DNA of 27,433 nt from Treponema sp. (GCA_031277045.1 JAISLX010000127.1:1-27433), one strand, 5' to 3'. Positions 5,720 through 14,057 are shown, counted from the first letter of the stretch. Notes: generated by a model not told the origin, from the sequence alone. Program-made: numbers and translations.

Positions 5720-7516
5720 ATGACACCATCAACTATACCCTCCCGCGCGGAGCAGCGGTCCGAGCATACCTGGGACCTTTCAAAACTATTCCCCAATGAC
5801 GAAGCCTGGAACACGGCCCTGGGGGACTACGAGCGTCTAACCGGGCGGATCCCCGGCTACCGGGGCACTCTGGGCGCGTCCGCGGAAAGCCTGGCGGATT
5901 ACCTGGACTTTATCCGGGATTTCAGAATCCTGGAGGAACGGCTTGGCTATTACGCCGATCTGCGGCAGACCGAGGACGAGGGGGCCAACGCGGGGCGCAC
6001 CATGACGGGCAAGTTCATGATGGCCGCCGCCAGGGCCCAGGCCGCCAGTTCCTGGGAGGCCCCGGAGATCCAGGCCATCCCCGAAACGGACATGGAGACA
6101 TTCCTCCGGCACGAGCGGCTTGGGGAGTACCGGATCTACCTTCAAAAACTCCTCCGCTACAAGCCCTATATTCTGAGCGACGCCGAAGAACGGATCATCG
6201 CCCTCCATGCCGAGGGGGAAGGGGTGGCTTCGGATACCTTTTCGGTCCTTACCAACGTGGACCTGGACTTTGGGACCATCGACACGCCGGAGGGAAAGCG
6301 GCCCCTTTCCCAGTCCACCTGGTCCGTTTTCATGGAAAACCCCGACCGCGATCTCCGCCGCCGCGCCTATGAACAGTTCTACGACCGCTTCGAATCCCAC
6401 AAAACAAGCCTGGCAAGCCTCTACTCCGGTTCCGTCAAGAACGACGTGATCCACGCCAGGGTCCGGGGGTTTTCCTCCGCCCGGCAGGCGGCCCTGTTCC
6501 CCGACAAGGTGGGCGAGGAAGTCTACGACAACCTTATCGCCACGGTAGGCGCCAACCTGGGGCCCCTGCACCGGTACTACGAACTGCGTAAAAGGGCGCT
6601 GGGCCTTTCGGAACTGCGCCACTACGATGTCTACGTCCCCATCGTCTCCAGGGCGGTCAAAGAAACAAGCTGGGAGGATGCGGTGGGCCTGGTCTCGGCG
6701 GCGCTGGCCCCCCTGGGGGGCGAATACGTGGAAACCCTGCGTTCCGGCCTTATGGGCCGCTGGGCGGACCGCTACGAAAACAAGGGCAAGCGGTCCGGGG
6801 CCTTTTCCGCGGGGAGCTTTACGGGAGATCCTTACATTCTGATGAACTACAAGAGCGACAGTATCCGCGACGTGTTTACGCTGGCCCATGAGGGGGGCCA
6901 CTCGATGCACTCGTGGTACTCCGCCCGGTCCAACCCCTTTACGCACTACAACTACACCATCTTCGAGGCGGAAGTAGCCAGCACCTTTAACGAGGAACTG
7001 CTGTTTCACTACTTGTCCAAAAACACGGACAGCCCGGATATGAAACGCTATCTGGTCAACAAGCGGGCCGATGATATTTTGGCGACTCTGTACCGGCAGA
7101 CCATGTTCGCCGAGTTTGAAAAGATCACCCACGAACTGGAAGAAGGGGGCACCCCCCTGACGGTGGATGTGCTGCGCGGCGAATACCGGAAGCTGCTGGA
7201 AAAGTACTTCGGCCCCGCCCTGGTATTCGAGGCCTCAAGCGACCTTGAGGGTCTTAGAATCCCCCACTTCTACCGGGCTTTCTACGTGTACAAGTACTCC
7301 ACCGGAATCTCCGCCGCTCTGGCCCTGGCCGGGCGGGTCCTGTCCGGGGGCGTTCGGGAGCGGGAGGATTACTTCGCCTTCCTCAAGTCCGGCGGCTCCC
7401 GCTACCCCATCGAATCCCTGGCCCTGGCGGGGGTGGACATGTCCAGCCCCGCCCCCGTGGAAGCGGCCTGCAAAGCCTTTGGCCGGCTGGTAGGGGAACT
7501 GGAAACCCTGATTTAA
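5720..7516 (+). CDS. pepF: Oligoendopeptidase F-like M3 metallopeptidase
   Basis: A 598-residue cytoplasmic zinc peptidase that would cleave short oligopeptides, fitting a cell with amino-acid and peptide uptake. The gluzincin motif HEGGH is at residues 390-394 (His ligands and catalytic Glu). The third ligand Glu is at about 418 in FEAEVAST. The N-terminal helical domain starts with HTWDLSKLFPND, typical of PepF. Length is normal for the family (about 600). The ATG at 5720 is preferred over an in-frame start at 5684 because the N-terminus then aligns with PepF proteins, although the ribosome-binding site (CTGGGG) is poor. It is monocistronic, followed by tandem hairpins. A 431-residue antisense frame here is a composition artefact. 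Confidence 0.92.
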   Translation: MTPSTIPSRAEQRSEHTWDLSKLFPNDEAWNTALGDYERLTGRIPGYRGTLGASAESLADYLDFIRDFRILEERLGYYADLRQTEDEGANAGRTMTGKFMMAAARAQAASSWEAPEIQAIPETDMETFLRHERLGEYRIYLQKLLRYKPYILSDAEERIIALHAEGEGVASDTFSVLTNVDLDFGTIDTPEGKRPLSQSTWSVFMENPDRDLRRRAYEQFYDRFESHKTSLASLYSGSVKNDVIHARVRGFSSARQAALFPDKVGEEVYDNLIATVGANLGPLHRYYELRKRALGLSELRHYDVYVPIVSRAVKETSWEDAVGLVSAALAPLGGEYVETLRSGLMGRWADRYENKGKRSGAFSAGSFTGDPYILMNYKSDSIRDVFTLAHEGGHSMHSWYSARSNPFTHYNYTIFEAEVASTFNEELLFHYLSKNTDSPDMKRYLVNKRADDILATLYRQTMFAEFEKITHELEEGGTPLTVDVLRGEYRKLLEKYFGPALVFEASSDLEGLRIPHFYRAFYVYKYSTGISAALALAGRVLSGGVREREDYFAFLKSGGSRYPIESLALAGVDMSSPAPVEAACKAFGRLVGELETLI

Positions 7517-7525
7517 GGCCAAACC

Positions 7526-7582
7526 AAGGGCTTTTAGAACTGCCCTTATGAACAAAGGGGCCGGCAACGAACGCGCCGGCCC
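7526..7582 (+). terminator. Tandem hairpins after pepF
   Basis: AAGGGC (7526-7531) pairs with GCCCTT (7542-7547). GGGCCGGC (7558-7565) pairs with GCCGGCCC (7575-7582). The pair lies just after the pepF stop codon. No long T run follows either stem, so termination may be factor-dependent or incomplete. Confidence 0.4.
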
Positions 7583-7740
7583 GCCGGTACAAACGGCTCA
7601 CCCTCGGCGCAGCGTCCGGAATGTTTTTTGTTTACGGACGCGGAAAATCCTGGGGATCAGGCTATGAGGGGCTGTTTTACACCTTTTGTAACTATATTTC
7701 ATTTTCCACGTATGCCGGTAACCCTTATCCAAAGACCGTA

Positions 7741-7769
7741 TTGATAAAACCCGGCAAACCAACAATAAT
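7741..7769 (+). promoter_or_regulatory. Sigma-70 promoter for tatT operon (leaderless geometry)
   Basis: TTGATA (7741-7746), a 17-nt spacer, then AATAAT (7764-7769). Only 7 nt separate the -10 from the ATG at 7777, so the predicted transcript begins at or one base before the start codon. No Shine-Dalgarno sequence precedes that ATG. It presumably drives tatT-tatP-tatQM. Confidence 0.55.
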
Positions 7770-7776
7770 TGCTTTT

Positions 7777-8793
7777 ATGAAACTGCTGAGGATGTGTTTC
7801 TACAGCGTCCCGTTGATCCTCGTCTTGGCTGGTTCCGCTTGTTCGATAAACCGGATGGCCACCCGGGCAATAGCGGACGCCTTGACCGGGTCCGGAAGTT
7901 CGGCGGTTTTTACCGGTGATGACGACCCTCAACTGGTGGCGGACGCCATACCCTTCGCCATCAAAATGTACGAGGCCCTGCTGGCCAGGGCCCCGGATCA
8001 CGAGGGGCTTATCCTTACTACCGGCTCTCTTTTCGTGATGTACGCCAACGCCTTTGTCCAGGGACCTCTGGAATTCCTTCCCGTCCCCCGGTACGAAGAA
8101 CGGCGGGCGGGCCAGGAACGGGCCAAAAAGCTTTACCTGCGGGGGGTCGATATTCTGCGAAACGGTCTTGAACGAAAATACCCCGGCGCCGGCGCCGCCT
8201 CCGTGGAGGGGGGAACCCTTGCCCCCTACCTGGCAAAAATGAAAAAAGATGACGTCCCCCTGCTCTACTGGATCGCCGGGGGGACCCTTTCTGCATTTTC
8301 CCTGGACCCCTTTGATTATGAGCTGGCCCGCCGGGTACCGGATTCCATGGCCTACGCCGGCAGAGCCTACGAACTGGACCCGGACTTTAATTCGGGCGCC
8401 CTGGACGATTTTTATATCCTGGCCTACGCCTCCCTCCCCCCGGCAATGGGCGGAGCGCCGGACCGGGCGGCTCTTCACTTTGAGCGGGCGCTGGAAAAAT
8501 CCGGCGGCACACTGGCGGGCCCCTACGTCTCCTACGCCCAGGCCGTGGCTATTCCCGCCCAGGATTACGATTCCTTCCGGTCCTGCCTGCGAAAAGCCCT
8601 GGATATCGACGTGGACGCGGACAGGGAAAACCGGCTGGTGAACATCCTGTCCCGGCGAAAGGCATTGGCCCTGCTGGAAAGGGCGGGGGATTACTTCTTT
8701 CTTACCGAGGACGGGAAACTGGATACGGCGGCTTACGAAACATTTGAGGATGATGAAAGTGAATACGAACATGATGAATTTGCGGATTCTTAA
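7777..8793 (+). CDS. tatT: TatT-like lipoprotein of a TPR-associated TRAP transporter
   Basis: A 338-residue predicted periplasmic lipoprotein with a hydrophobic leader and a loose spirochaetal lipobox, LAGSAC (Cys22). The mature part is all-helical with TPR-like helix pairs, including ERRAGQERAKKLYLRG, and matches my recollection of T. pallidum Tp0956 (TatT). There, TatT trimers associate with the TatP binding protein and probably help present hydrophobic ligands. The C-terminus is acidic (EDDESEYEHDEFADS). The neighbours tatP and tatQM in the same order support the call strongly. The frame is open upstream to 7621, but the start at 7777 puts the signal peptide at the N-terminus. It has a TTGATA/AATAAT promoter and no ribosome-binding site. 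Confidence 0.85.
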   Translation: MKLLRMCFYSVPLILVLAGSACSINRMATRAIADALTGSGSSAVFTGDDDPQLVADAIPFAIKMYEALLARAPDHEGLILTTGSLFVMYANAFVQGPLEFLPVPRYEERRAGQERAKKLYLRGVDILRNGLERKYPGAGAASVEGGTLAPYLAKMKKDDVPLLYWIAGGTLSAFSLDPFDYELARRVPDSMAYAGRAYELDPDFNSGALDDFYILAYASLPPAMGGAPDRAALHFERALEKSGGTLAGPYVSYAQAVAIPAQDYDSFRSCLRKALDIDVDADRENRLVNILSRRKALALLERAGDYFFLTEDGKLDTAAYETFEDDESEYEHDEFADS

Positions 8794-9802
8794 AATGGTT
8801 TGGCGTGGAATGCCAAAAATTGCGGCGGCAGGGCTTGCCTTTTTCCTGTTCTTTGCGGGCGCCGCCGGCGCGCTGGAAATCCGGCTGGCTTCCCCTTTGC
8901 CCCGGAACTCGGACTGGGGGCTTATCCTTGACCGGATTGCCGCCGAATGGCACGAGGTAACAAACGGGGAGGTGGTGCTTAACATCGCCCACCAGCGGCC
9001 CGGTACGGAAGATCAGTACCTGCAATGGCTCAGGCAGAACCGCTTCCAGGCGGCGGTTTTTACTTCCCAGGCCTTTTTTTCGATTGCATCGGAGATCATG
9101 ACCCTGTCCGCCCCGTTTTTTATCAGGAATAACGAAGAATTTGACGCGGTACTGAGGGAAGTACGGCCCATTCTGGACATGAAAATCGAGGAAAAGGGCT
9201 TTAAGGCCCTGGCCTGGGTAAAAGGGGGCTGGGTGATGATTTTTTCCCGCTCCCCGGTGTTCAGCCCCGACGATCTGCGGAAGCTTAAAGTGGGCACCAA
9301 TCCGGGAGATAAAAAGCTCAATGATGCCTTTAAGGCCCTGGGTTTTCAAATGGTCGGGGCTTCCCTGGCCGATATACCGGCCCTTCTTCTCTCCGGCCGC
9401 ATCGAGGCGTTTTATCAAAGCCCCATCCTGGTACAGGCGTCTTCCCTCTACCGGGAGGCCCGGCATCTTAGTTCCATCAAACTGGCCCCCTTTATGGGCG
9501 GCGTTTTAATGAACAAGCAGGGCTGGGAAAGTATCCCCGAACGGTACCGGGAGCGGCTTTACGATATTGTCCGCCGGGCCGGGGTCGAGTTTGAGGCTTC
9601 GTTCCAGCGGCGGGAGGCGGAAGCTATCGAAGCCATGAAGCAGGACGGAATCAACTACAACGTGGTTACCCCCCAGTTGGAACAAGTATGGCTGGATGAC
9701 ATAAGCGCCCGAATTCCCTCTCTGGTGGATAAAAACGTTTTTAACAAGGATATGTATCTTAAAGTCGAGGAAATACTGCGGCGTTACCGGAGTTCCCATT
9801 GA
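8771..9802 (+). CDS. tatP: TRAP transporter solute-binding protein (DctP/TatP)
   Basis: A periplasmic binding protein of the DctP family, about 343 residues from the ATG at 8771. The signal peptide has a hydrophobic core ending FAGAAGA, then LEIRLASPLPRNSDWG. Family landmarks follow: the Arg-containing DDLRKLKVGTNPGDK segment, GASLADIPALLLSGRIEAFY, and the helical C-terminus FEASFQRREAEAIEAMKQ. The start is ambiguous: TTG 8744, ATG 8750/8753, 8771 and 8795 are all in frame, and all but 8795 overlap the end of tatT. None has a strong ribosome-binding site, so translational coupling to tatT is likely. Its stop overlaps the start of tatQM. The ligand cannot be read from the sequence; hydrophobic ligands are proposed for the T. 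pallidum system. Confidence 0.88.
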   Translation: MMNLRILKMVWRGMPKIAAAGLAFFLFFAGAAGALEIRLASPLPRNSDWGLILDRIAAEWHEVTNGEVVLNIAHQRPGTEDQYLQWLRQNRFQAAVFTSQAFFSIASEIMTLSAPFFIRNNEEFDAVLREVRPILDMKIEEKGFKALAWVKGGWVMIFSRSPVFSPDDLRKLKVGTNPGDKKLNDAFKALGFQMVGASLADIPALLLSGRIEAFYQSPILVQASSLYREARHLSSIKLAPFMGGVLMNKQGWESIPERYRERLYDIVRRAGVEFEASFQRREAEAIEAMKQDGINYNVVTPQLEQVWLDDISARIPSLVDKNVFNKDMYLKVEEILRRYRSSH

Positions 9803-11703
9803 TATCCACGGCCAAAACGCCCGTTTCCGCTGAAATCACCGGACAAGGCGGCGACTCCGTTCTGTGCCGCGTAGAAAAATGGGCCTGTTTTGTCTCGTTT
9901 ATCCTTATGGTCCTGCTTTCCGCGGCAGAGACGGTAGCCCGTATCTTTTTTTCCACCGGCGTCCCCCACTCCTCGGGTGTGCTGGTTCACCTGCTGCTTG
10001 TGGGGGGGATGCTGGCAGGGATGATCACCACCCGCACCGGGGAACATCTTTCCATCACCCTGGTTCAGTTTTTTCCCCAGGAAAAGGTAAAACGGTACGT
10101 TCACGCGGGGACCAGCCTGCTGGCCGCCTTTATCGTTACCGTTATCGCCTGCTGCGGCCCTGCGTTTCTTAAAATCGGCCTTACAGGGGACATGGTGGGT
10201 TTTATTCCCGACCGGGTCTTTGCGCTCATTATCCCCGTGGGCTACATGGTTATCGCCCTCCGTTTTGCCCGGCGCACAGGACTGGAAGGTCTCCCCGGGC
10301 GGCTGCTCCCTGTCCTGGCCATCGCCCTGGGGCTGGCGGCAAGTTTCCCCTCTATCGCCAAATTTATCTGGGAATACGACATCCCCGGCTGGGCGCAAGG
10401 CTTTCAGAATATCCTTCACGCGCTGGCCCTGTTCATAAAAACTCCCGCCATACTTTTGCTGTTAATCTGCGCCCTGGCGGGGCTTCCCCTGTTTGTGGTC
10501 ATGGGGGGCATGGTTTTACTGCTCCTTGAATCCGCATCCATACCCGTTGACGTGGTACCCACGGATATTTACTCCGCCCTGACCAACGACAGTATCATCC
10601 CTATTCCCCTCTTTACGCTGGTCGGCTTTTTCCTTTCGGAAAGCAAAGCGGGGGAACGGCTGGTAACAACGTTTCATAGCCTTTTTTCGTGGATTCCCGG
10701 GGGCATGATCATCGCTACGGTGATTATCTGCGCCTTTTTTACCTCGTTTACCGGCGCTTCCGGGGTAACGATTCTGGCCCTGGGGGGCATTCTTTACTCC
10801 ATCCTTTCGGACCATGTAAAGTACCCGGAAAAATTCTCCATCGGCCTCCTTACCAGCGTGGGCAGCGTCGGCCTCCTCTTTCCCCCCAGCCTTCCCCTTA
10901 TCCTGGTGGGGGCCATGACACAGACCGATGTATTCCGCATGCTGGCCGGGGGCTTTGTTCCCGGCGTTATCCTGGTGCTGGCGGTTACCGTCTTTGGTAT
11001 TGTCATTTCGGTACGGTCCGGAATCCCTGTGGAGCGTTTTAACCTTTCCGGCACCCTGCGTTCCCTTAAAAGTTCGATTCTGGAGATACTGCTCCCCTTC
11101 CTGCTGGTGGCCGGTTATTTTACCGGCGTCTTTACCCTGGTAGAGATCGGGGCCGCCGCGGTGATCTACATTTTTGTCGTGGAAACGTTGATCCACCGGG
11201 ATATTCCACTTAAAGCCGTGCCCCGGGTCTTTCTAAAAGCGGCGCCCATAATCGGGGGAGTCCTGGCGATTTTGGCCCTTTCCCAGTCTCTTTCGTACTA
11301 CATCGTGGATACTAATGTCCCGATGGAATTGGCGGACTGGATGCGGCGGACTATCGAATCGAAGTACCTGTTTCTCCTGCTCCTCAACCTGGCGCTTCTG
11401 GTGGTGGGCTGCCTGATGGACATTTTTTCCGCTATCCTCATCGTTCTGCCCCTTATCGTTCCCCTGGGAGCGGCTTACGGCATCGATCCCGTCCACTTGG
11501 GCGTTATCTTTATCATCAACCTGGAACTGGGCTTCCTGACCCCGCCGGTGGGACTTAACTTGTTCCTCGCATCGTATCGCTTCAAAAAACCGTTCGTGAG
11601 CATCTGCCGTTATGTCTTTCCCTTCCTCATTATCCAGCTTGTCGTGGTTATGCTGGTAACCTACGTGCCCGCCCTTTCCACGTTCCTTGCCCGGTTTTTC
11701 TAA
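9799..11703 (+). CDS. tatQM: Fused TRAP transporter membrane subunit DctQ-DctM (TatQM)
   Basis: A 634-residue polytopic protein combining both TRAP membrane subunits. Residues about 30-170 form the four-helix DctQ domain (TRTGEHLSITLVQFFP region), a linker with extra helices follows, and residues about 215-634 form DctM (FTLVGFFLSESKAGERLV; GASGVTILALGGILY; GFLTPPVGLNLFLASYRF). It uses an ion gradient to import the ligand delivered by TatP. T. pallidum Tp0958 has the same fused arrangement. The start is TTG at 9799, overlapping the tatP stop as TTGA, with GGAG 6-7 nt upstream. It is the last gene of the operon and converges on the sigma-factor gene, about 100 bp away. Confidence 0.92.
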   Translation: MISTAKTPVSAEITGQGGDSVLCRVEKWACFVSFILMVLLSAAETVARIFFSTGVPHSSGVLVHLLLVGGMLAGMITTRTGEHLSITLVQFFPQEKVKRYVHAGTSLLAAFIVTVIACCGPAFLKIGLTGDMVGFIPDRVFALIIPVGYMVIALRFARRTGLEGLPGRLLPVLAIALGLAASFPSIAKFIWEYDIPGWAQGFQNILHALALFIKTPAILLLLICALAGLPLFVVMGGMVLLLLESASIPVDVVPTDIYSALTNDSIIPIPLFTLVGFFLSESKAGERLVTTFHSLFSWIPGGMIIATVIICAFFTSFTGASGVTILALGGILYSILSDHVKYPEKFSIGLLTSVGSVGLLFPPSLPLILVGAMTQTDVFRMLAGGFVPGVILVLAVTVFGIVISVRSGIPVERFNLSGTLRSLKSSILEILLPFLLVAGYFTGVFTLVEIGAAAVIYIFVVETLIHRDIPLKAVPRVFLKAAPIIGGVLAILALSQSLSYYIVDTNVPMELADWMRRTIESKYLFLLLLNLALLVVGCLMDIFSAILIVLPLIVPLGAAYGIDPVHLGVIFIINLELGFLTPPVGLNLFLASYRFKKPFVSICRYVFPFLIIQLVVVMLVTYVPALSTFLARFF

Positions 11704-11782
11704 CGGGGAAACAGACTAACCACAGGAGCCAAAGGCCGGCGCGATGAACTGCCATGCCGGGCTTCCGGCCAAGGCGCAAATG

Positions 11783-11803
11783 GTTCACCGCGCTTTGGTG
11801 AAC
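11783..11803. terminator. Hairpin between convergent tatQM and sigma-factor genes
   Basis: GTTCACC (11783-11789) pairs with GGTGAAC (11797-11803) around a 7-nt loop. An additional GGCCGG...CCGGCC pairing spans roughly 11734-11770. No clear T run is present on either strand. It could serve both convergent transcripts. Confidence 0.35.
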
Positions 11804-11807
11804 ACGT

Positions 11808-12800
11808 TTAGGCGTTTCCCCGCAGTTCGTGCAATTCCCTAAGTCCCCGCAGCTTAAACGTCGCCTTTTCCTGGATTTGGCGCACCCGCTCCCGGGTGAT
11901 TCCCAGGACCTTTCCCGTTTCTTCCAGGGTAAGGGGTTCCTCGCCGGCAAGGCCGTAGCGCATCTGGATGATCCTCATCTCCCGTTCCGAAAGCTGGGAA
12001 AGAATATCACCCATCGTTTCCTGAATTGTCATGGAAAAGACCTTTTCAAAAGGTTCGGTCAGCGTATCGTCCTTGATCAGGTCCGCCAGGCGGGTCAGGT
12101 TGGCGTCATCAACGATGATGTCGAGACTTGTGGTTTCCTGCGACAGTTTTACGATTTCTTTTATCTTGGAAACCGGCACCCCCAGGTATTCGGAGAGTTC
12201 CTCGTTGCTTGGATCCCGGCCCAGGTCCTGGGTAAGCTGCTTGGCAACAAAGTAGCACTTTTTGATGGTGTTAAGCATGTAGTTGGGTATCCGGATAACC
12301 CGCCCCTTGTCGGCGATGCTTTTGATAATCGCCTGCCGTATCCACCAGGTGCCGTAGGTAGAAAATCTGCAGCCGCGGGTGTAATCAAAACGTTCCACCG
12401 CCTCGATAAGGCCGATGTTGCCCTCGTCAATCAGATCCAGCAGCGAAAGGCCCCGGTGCTGATAGTTCTTTGCGATGGAAACCACCAGCCGCAGATTGGC
12501 GTTGATCATCTTATTTTTGTAGGTAAGAAAAAGATTCTCCAGGGCGGCCTTTTCTTCCCGGTTTTTTTCAGGTTCCTCTTCCTTTTCCAGTTGGGCGATT
12601 TTTTTTCTCAGTTCATCCAGCTTTTGGCCGATATGCCGTTCCTCGTCAATCGAAAGCAGTGAATAACGGGATATTTGCTTAAAATACAGGGCCAGAGGGT
12701 CCGTTTCCTTGAACGGCCGCGCCCGTTTCATCTTCTTCGACACCCGTGCCGGTCCAAAAAAATCCCCCCGTTCTTTCCGCAATGCTGTTGTTTTTGACAT
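11808..12800 (-). CDS. Group-2 sigma-70 family RNA polymerase sigma factor (RpoD/RpoS-like)
   Basis: A 330-residue sigma factor that would redirect RNA polymerase to sigma-70-type promoters. Region 1.2 is at about 34-65 ([17 protein letters not shown]). Region 2 is at 100-165 with the -10 recognition stretch [14 protein letters not shown]. Region 3 is at about 175-245, and region 4 at 265-318 with the -35 helix-turn-helix [20 protein letters not shown]. Region 1.1 is absent, so it is not the housekeeping factor. A Glu/Lys-rich coiled insert (about 62-90) separates 1.2 from 2.1. The start is well supported by GGAGG 5 nt before the ATG. It lies 27 bp downstream of the LysM/LytM gene and is probably co-transcribed. 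T. pallidum has a comparable second RpoD-like factor. Confidence 0.92.
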   Translation of the reverse strand: MSKTTALRKERGDFFGPARVSKKMKRARPFKETDPLALYFKQISRYSLLSIDEERHIGQKLDELRKKIAQLEKEEEPEKNREEKAALENLFLTYKNKMINANLRLVVSIAKNYQHRGLSLLDLIDEGNIGLIEAVERFDYTRGCRFSTYGTWWIRQAIIKSIADKGRVIRIPNYMLNTIKKCYFVAKQLTQDLGRDPSNEELSEYLGVPVSKIKEIVKLSQETTSLDIIVDDANLTRLADLIKDDTLTEPFEKVFSMTIQETMGDILSQLSEREMRIIQMRYGLAGEEPLTLEETGKVLGITRERVRQIQEKATFKLRGLRELHELRGNA

Positions 12801-12827
12801 GACAACCTCCAGTGTTTTAAATAGATT

Positions 12828-13691
12828 CTATGCCCGGGGAGCCTTGGACGGATCGATGGGATTGTCTTTCAAAAAAACCAAAAAGAACAACTGAGGTTTA
12901 TCGGAAACTGCGTCAATTCCCAGTTTCCCAATCTCTGTCCCCGGACTTATCCGGTCCCCTTCTTTTACCGAAAGGCTTTCGCAGCCTCCGTAGACGTACA
13001 GATAGCCCCCCGCTACCTGTACTATCGCCACTCTTCCAAAGCCCCGGTACGGTCCCGCGGATATCACCGTTCCCTGGGTAAGACTCCGCACCGCTTCGGC
13101 GCGTTCCCCGGTTACCATGACCCCCGGCAGTTTCCCGTCCATGTAAACAATCTCCCTGGGCGTAACCGGCCAGCGGAGGGCGCTATCAACATCCCTTACC
13201 GTAGTCTGCCGTACCCCATTAAGAGACCCGGCGAGACCCGCAGAGGTTACAGACCCGGCGCCGGAACTTTTTGTAACCGCCCCGGCGCTTACCGGAACGC
13301 GGATCATGTCCCCCTCTTTAAGTACATAACTCTGGGAAAAACCGTTAGCCTCCCGCAGGGTCTGAACCGTGGTGCTGTTGGTCTGGGCAATGCTGTACAA
13401 AGTTTCGTTCCGCGATACCCGGTACTCCCGGTAGACCGTCTGTTGCTCCCCCGTATTGGCGGTGATTCCGATAGGATTCACGGGAATTGTAAGGCGTTTC
13501 CCCGCCTGCAGCCGCGAGGCATCGGTGATGTTATTCAGGATCATAAGATCTCCGGGATCGATGTTGAAAGACCGGGCGATTGAATAAATCGTCTCCCCCT
13601 TTTCCACGATGTGAACCACGTCCTCCGCGGGCAGCGGGACGGATGCCAAGAGGAAAACGGCAAGCAACAGGAGTGCGCTTTGATGATCCAT
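12828..13691 (-). CDS. Secreted LysM protein with catalytically dead LytM/M23 domain
   Basis: A 287-residue exported protein with a signal peptide (1-22, ending PLPA). Two LysM peptidoglycan-binding repeats follow (about 27-70 and 90-133), then a Ser/Gly/Thr linker and an M23/LytM-like beta domain (about 172-285). The M23 scaffold is clear: WPVTP, GTVISAGPYRGFGRVAIVQ, YLYVYGG, VKEGDRISPGTEIGKLG and DNPIDPSKAP. All zinc ligands are gone: the HxGxD position reads LPGVM (188-192), YGH reads YGG (236), and HxH reads QLF (267-269). This resembles NlpD/EnvC, whose degenerate LytM domains activate cell-wall amidases. It precedes the sigma-factor gene by 27 bp. A promoter lies about 100 bp upstream. 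Confidence 0.88.
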   Translation of the reverse strand: MDHQSALLLLAVFLLASVPLPAEDVVHIVEKGETIYSIARSFNIDPGDLMILNNITDASRLQAGKRLTIPVNPIGITANTGEQQTVYREYRVSRNETLYSIAQTNSTTVQTLREANGFSQSYVLKEGDMIRVPVSAGAVTKSSGAGSVTSAGLAGSLNGVRQTTVRDVDSALRWPVTPREIVYMDGKLPGVMVTGERAEAVRSLTQGTVISAGPYRGFGRVAIVQVAGGYLYVYGGCESLSVKEGDRISPGTEIGKLGIDAVSDKPQLFFLVFLKDNPIDPSKAPRA

Positions 13692-13792
13692 AACATTTCA
13701 TTGTCGGCTGTTTCCCTTTTTTTCCCGTAAGGCGGCCATGAAAATTTCACGCTGTGCGGGTTTTCGCGGGACCGTCCTTTTACCTACGGACC

Positions 13793-13822
13793 AATATAGG
13801 CCCCAATTCTCCGCTTTTGCAA
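13793..13822 (-). promoter_or_regulatory. Sigma-70 promoter upstream of the LysM/sigma operon
   Basis: On the minus strand TTGCAA (13822-13817), an 18-nt spacer, and TATATT (13798-13793). This gives a leader of about 95 nt before the ATG at 13691. It is the best match I find on this strand in the gap. Confidence 0.5.
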
Positions 13823-13890
13823 CAGTTTTTAACGAAAGATTGCCGGTTATTGTAACAATGTTCAAAAAGGCAAATATTAGTACAATGCAC

Positions 13891-13953
13891 GGGGGGCCTG
13901 CCATCCTTGGCGTAGGAATTGAACCGCCCCAAGGCCCCCCGCCAAAAGGCGGG
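13891..13953 (+). other. Two overlapping, mutually exclusive hairpins in a 410-bp intergenic region
   Basis: GGGGGGCCT (13891-13899) is perfectly complementary to AGGCCCCCC (13932-13940), with an inner CTTGGCG/CGCC pairing. CCCGCC (13938-13943) is perfectly complementary to GGCGGG (13948-13953) around AAAA. The two stems share 13938-13940, so they compete. A TACAAT (13881-13886) could start a plus-strand RNA at about 13893, exactly at the first stem, but its -35 is poor. The rest of 13692-14101 has no convincing ORF and holds only the two divergent promoters listed separately. A small RNA or leader is possible; its function is unknown. Confidence 0.4.
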
Positions 13954-14028
13954 TTCGCGGGTATTCTACTCCCCTTTGAATGAAATTTTAGACATGCCAC
14001 ACTGCCGCCGTATCGCGCGGGCGCGCGC

Positions 14029-14057
14029 TTGTGGAAAACGTGAAAAGTTTTCATAAT
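14029..14057 (+). promoter_or_regulatory. Candidate promoter of the dCMP deaminase gene
   Basis: TTGTGG (14029-14034), a 17-nt spacer and CATAAT (14052-14057). The predicted start near 14064 leaves a ~38-nt leader containing GGGAGA before the ATG at 14102. The -35 is weak, the -10 good. Confidence 0.4.

Noticed and set aside
5837..7132. 431-codon antisense ORF opposite pepF
   Set aside because: It lies wholly within a clear M3 peptidase and shows the Gly/Pro/Val-rich, low-complexity composition of antisense frames in GC-rich genes. The same applies to antisense frames at 7699-8985 and 21807-23786.
13891..13960. tRNA-like T-loop (GGTTCAATTCC on the minus strand)
   Set aside because: The flanking bases do not form a 5-bp T stem, and no anticodon or D arm can be drawn upstream. 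The region is better explained by simple inverted repeats.
13698..14054. 118-codon minus-strand ORF upstream of the LysM gene
   Set aside because: It crosses the hairpins and both candidate promoters, has no ribosome site and shows no coherent protein features.
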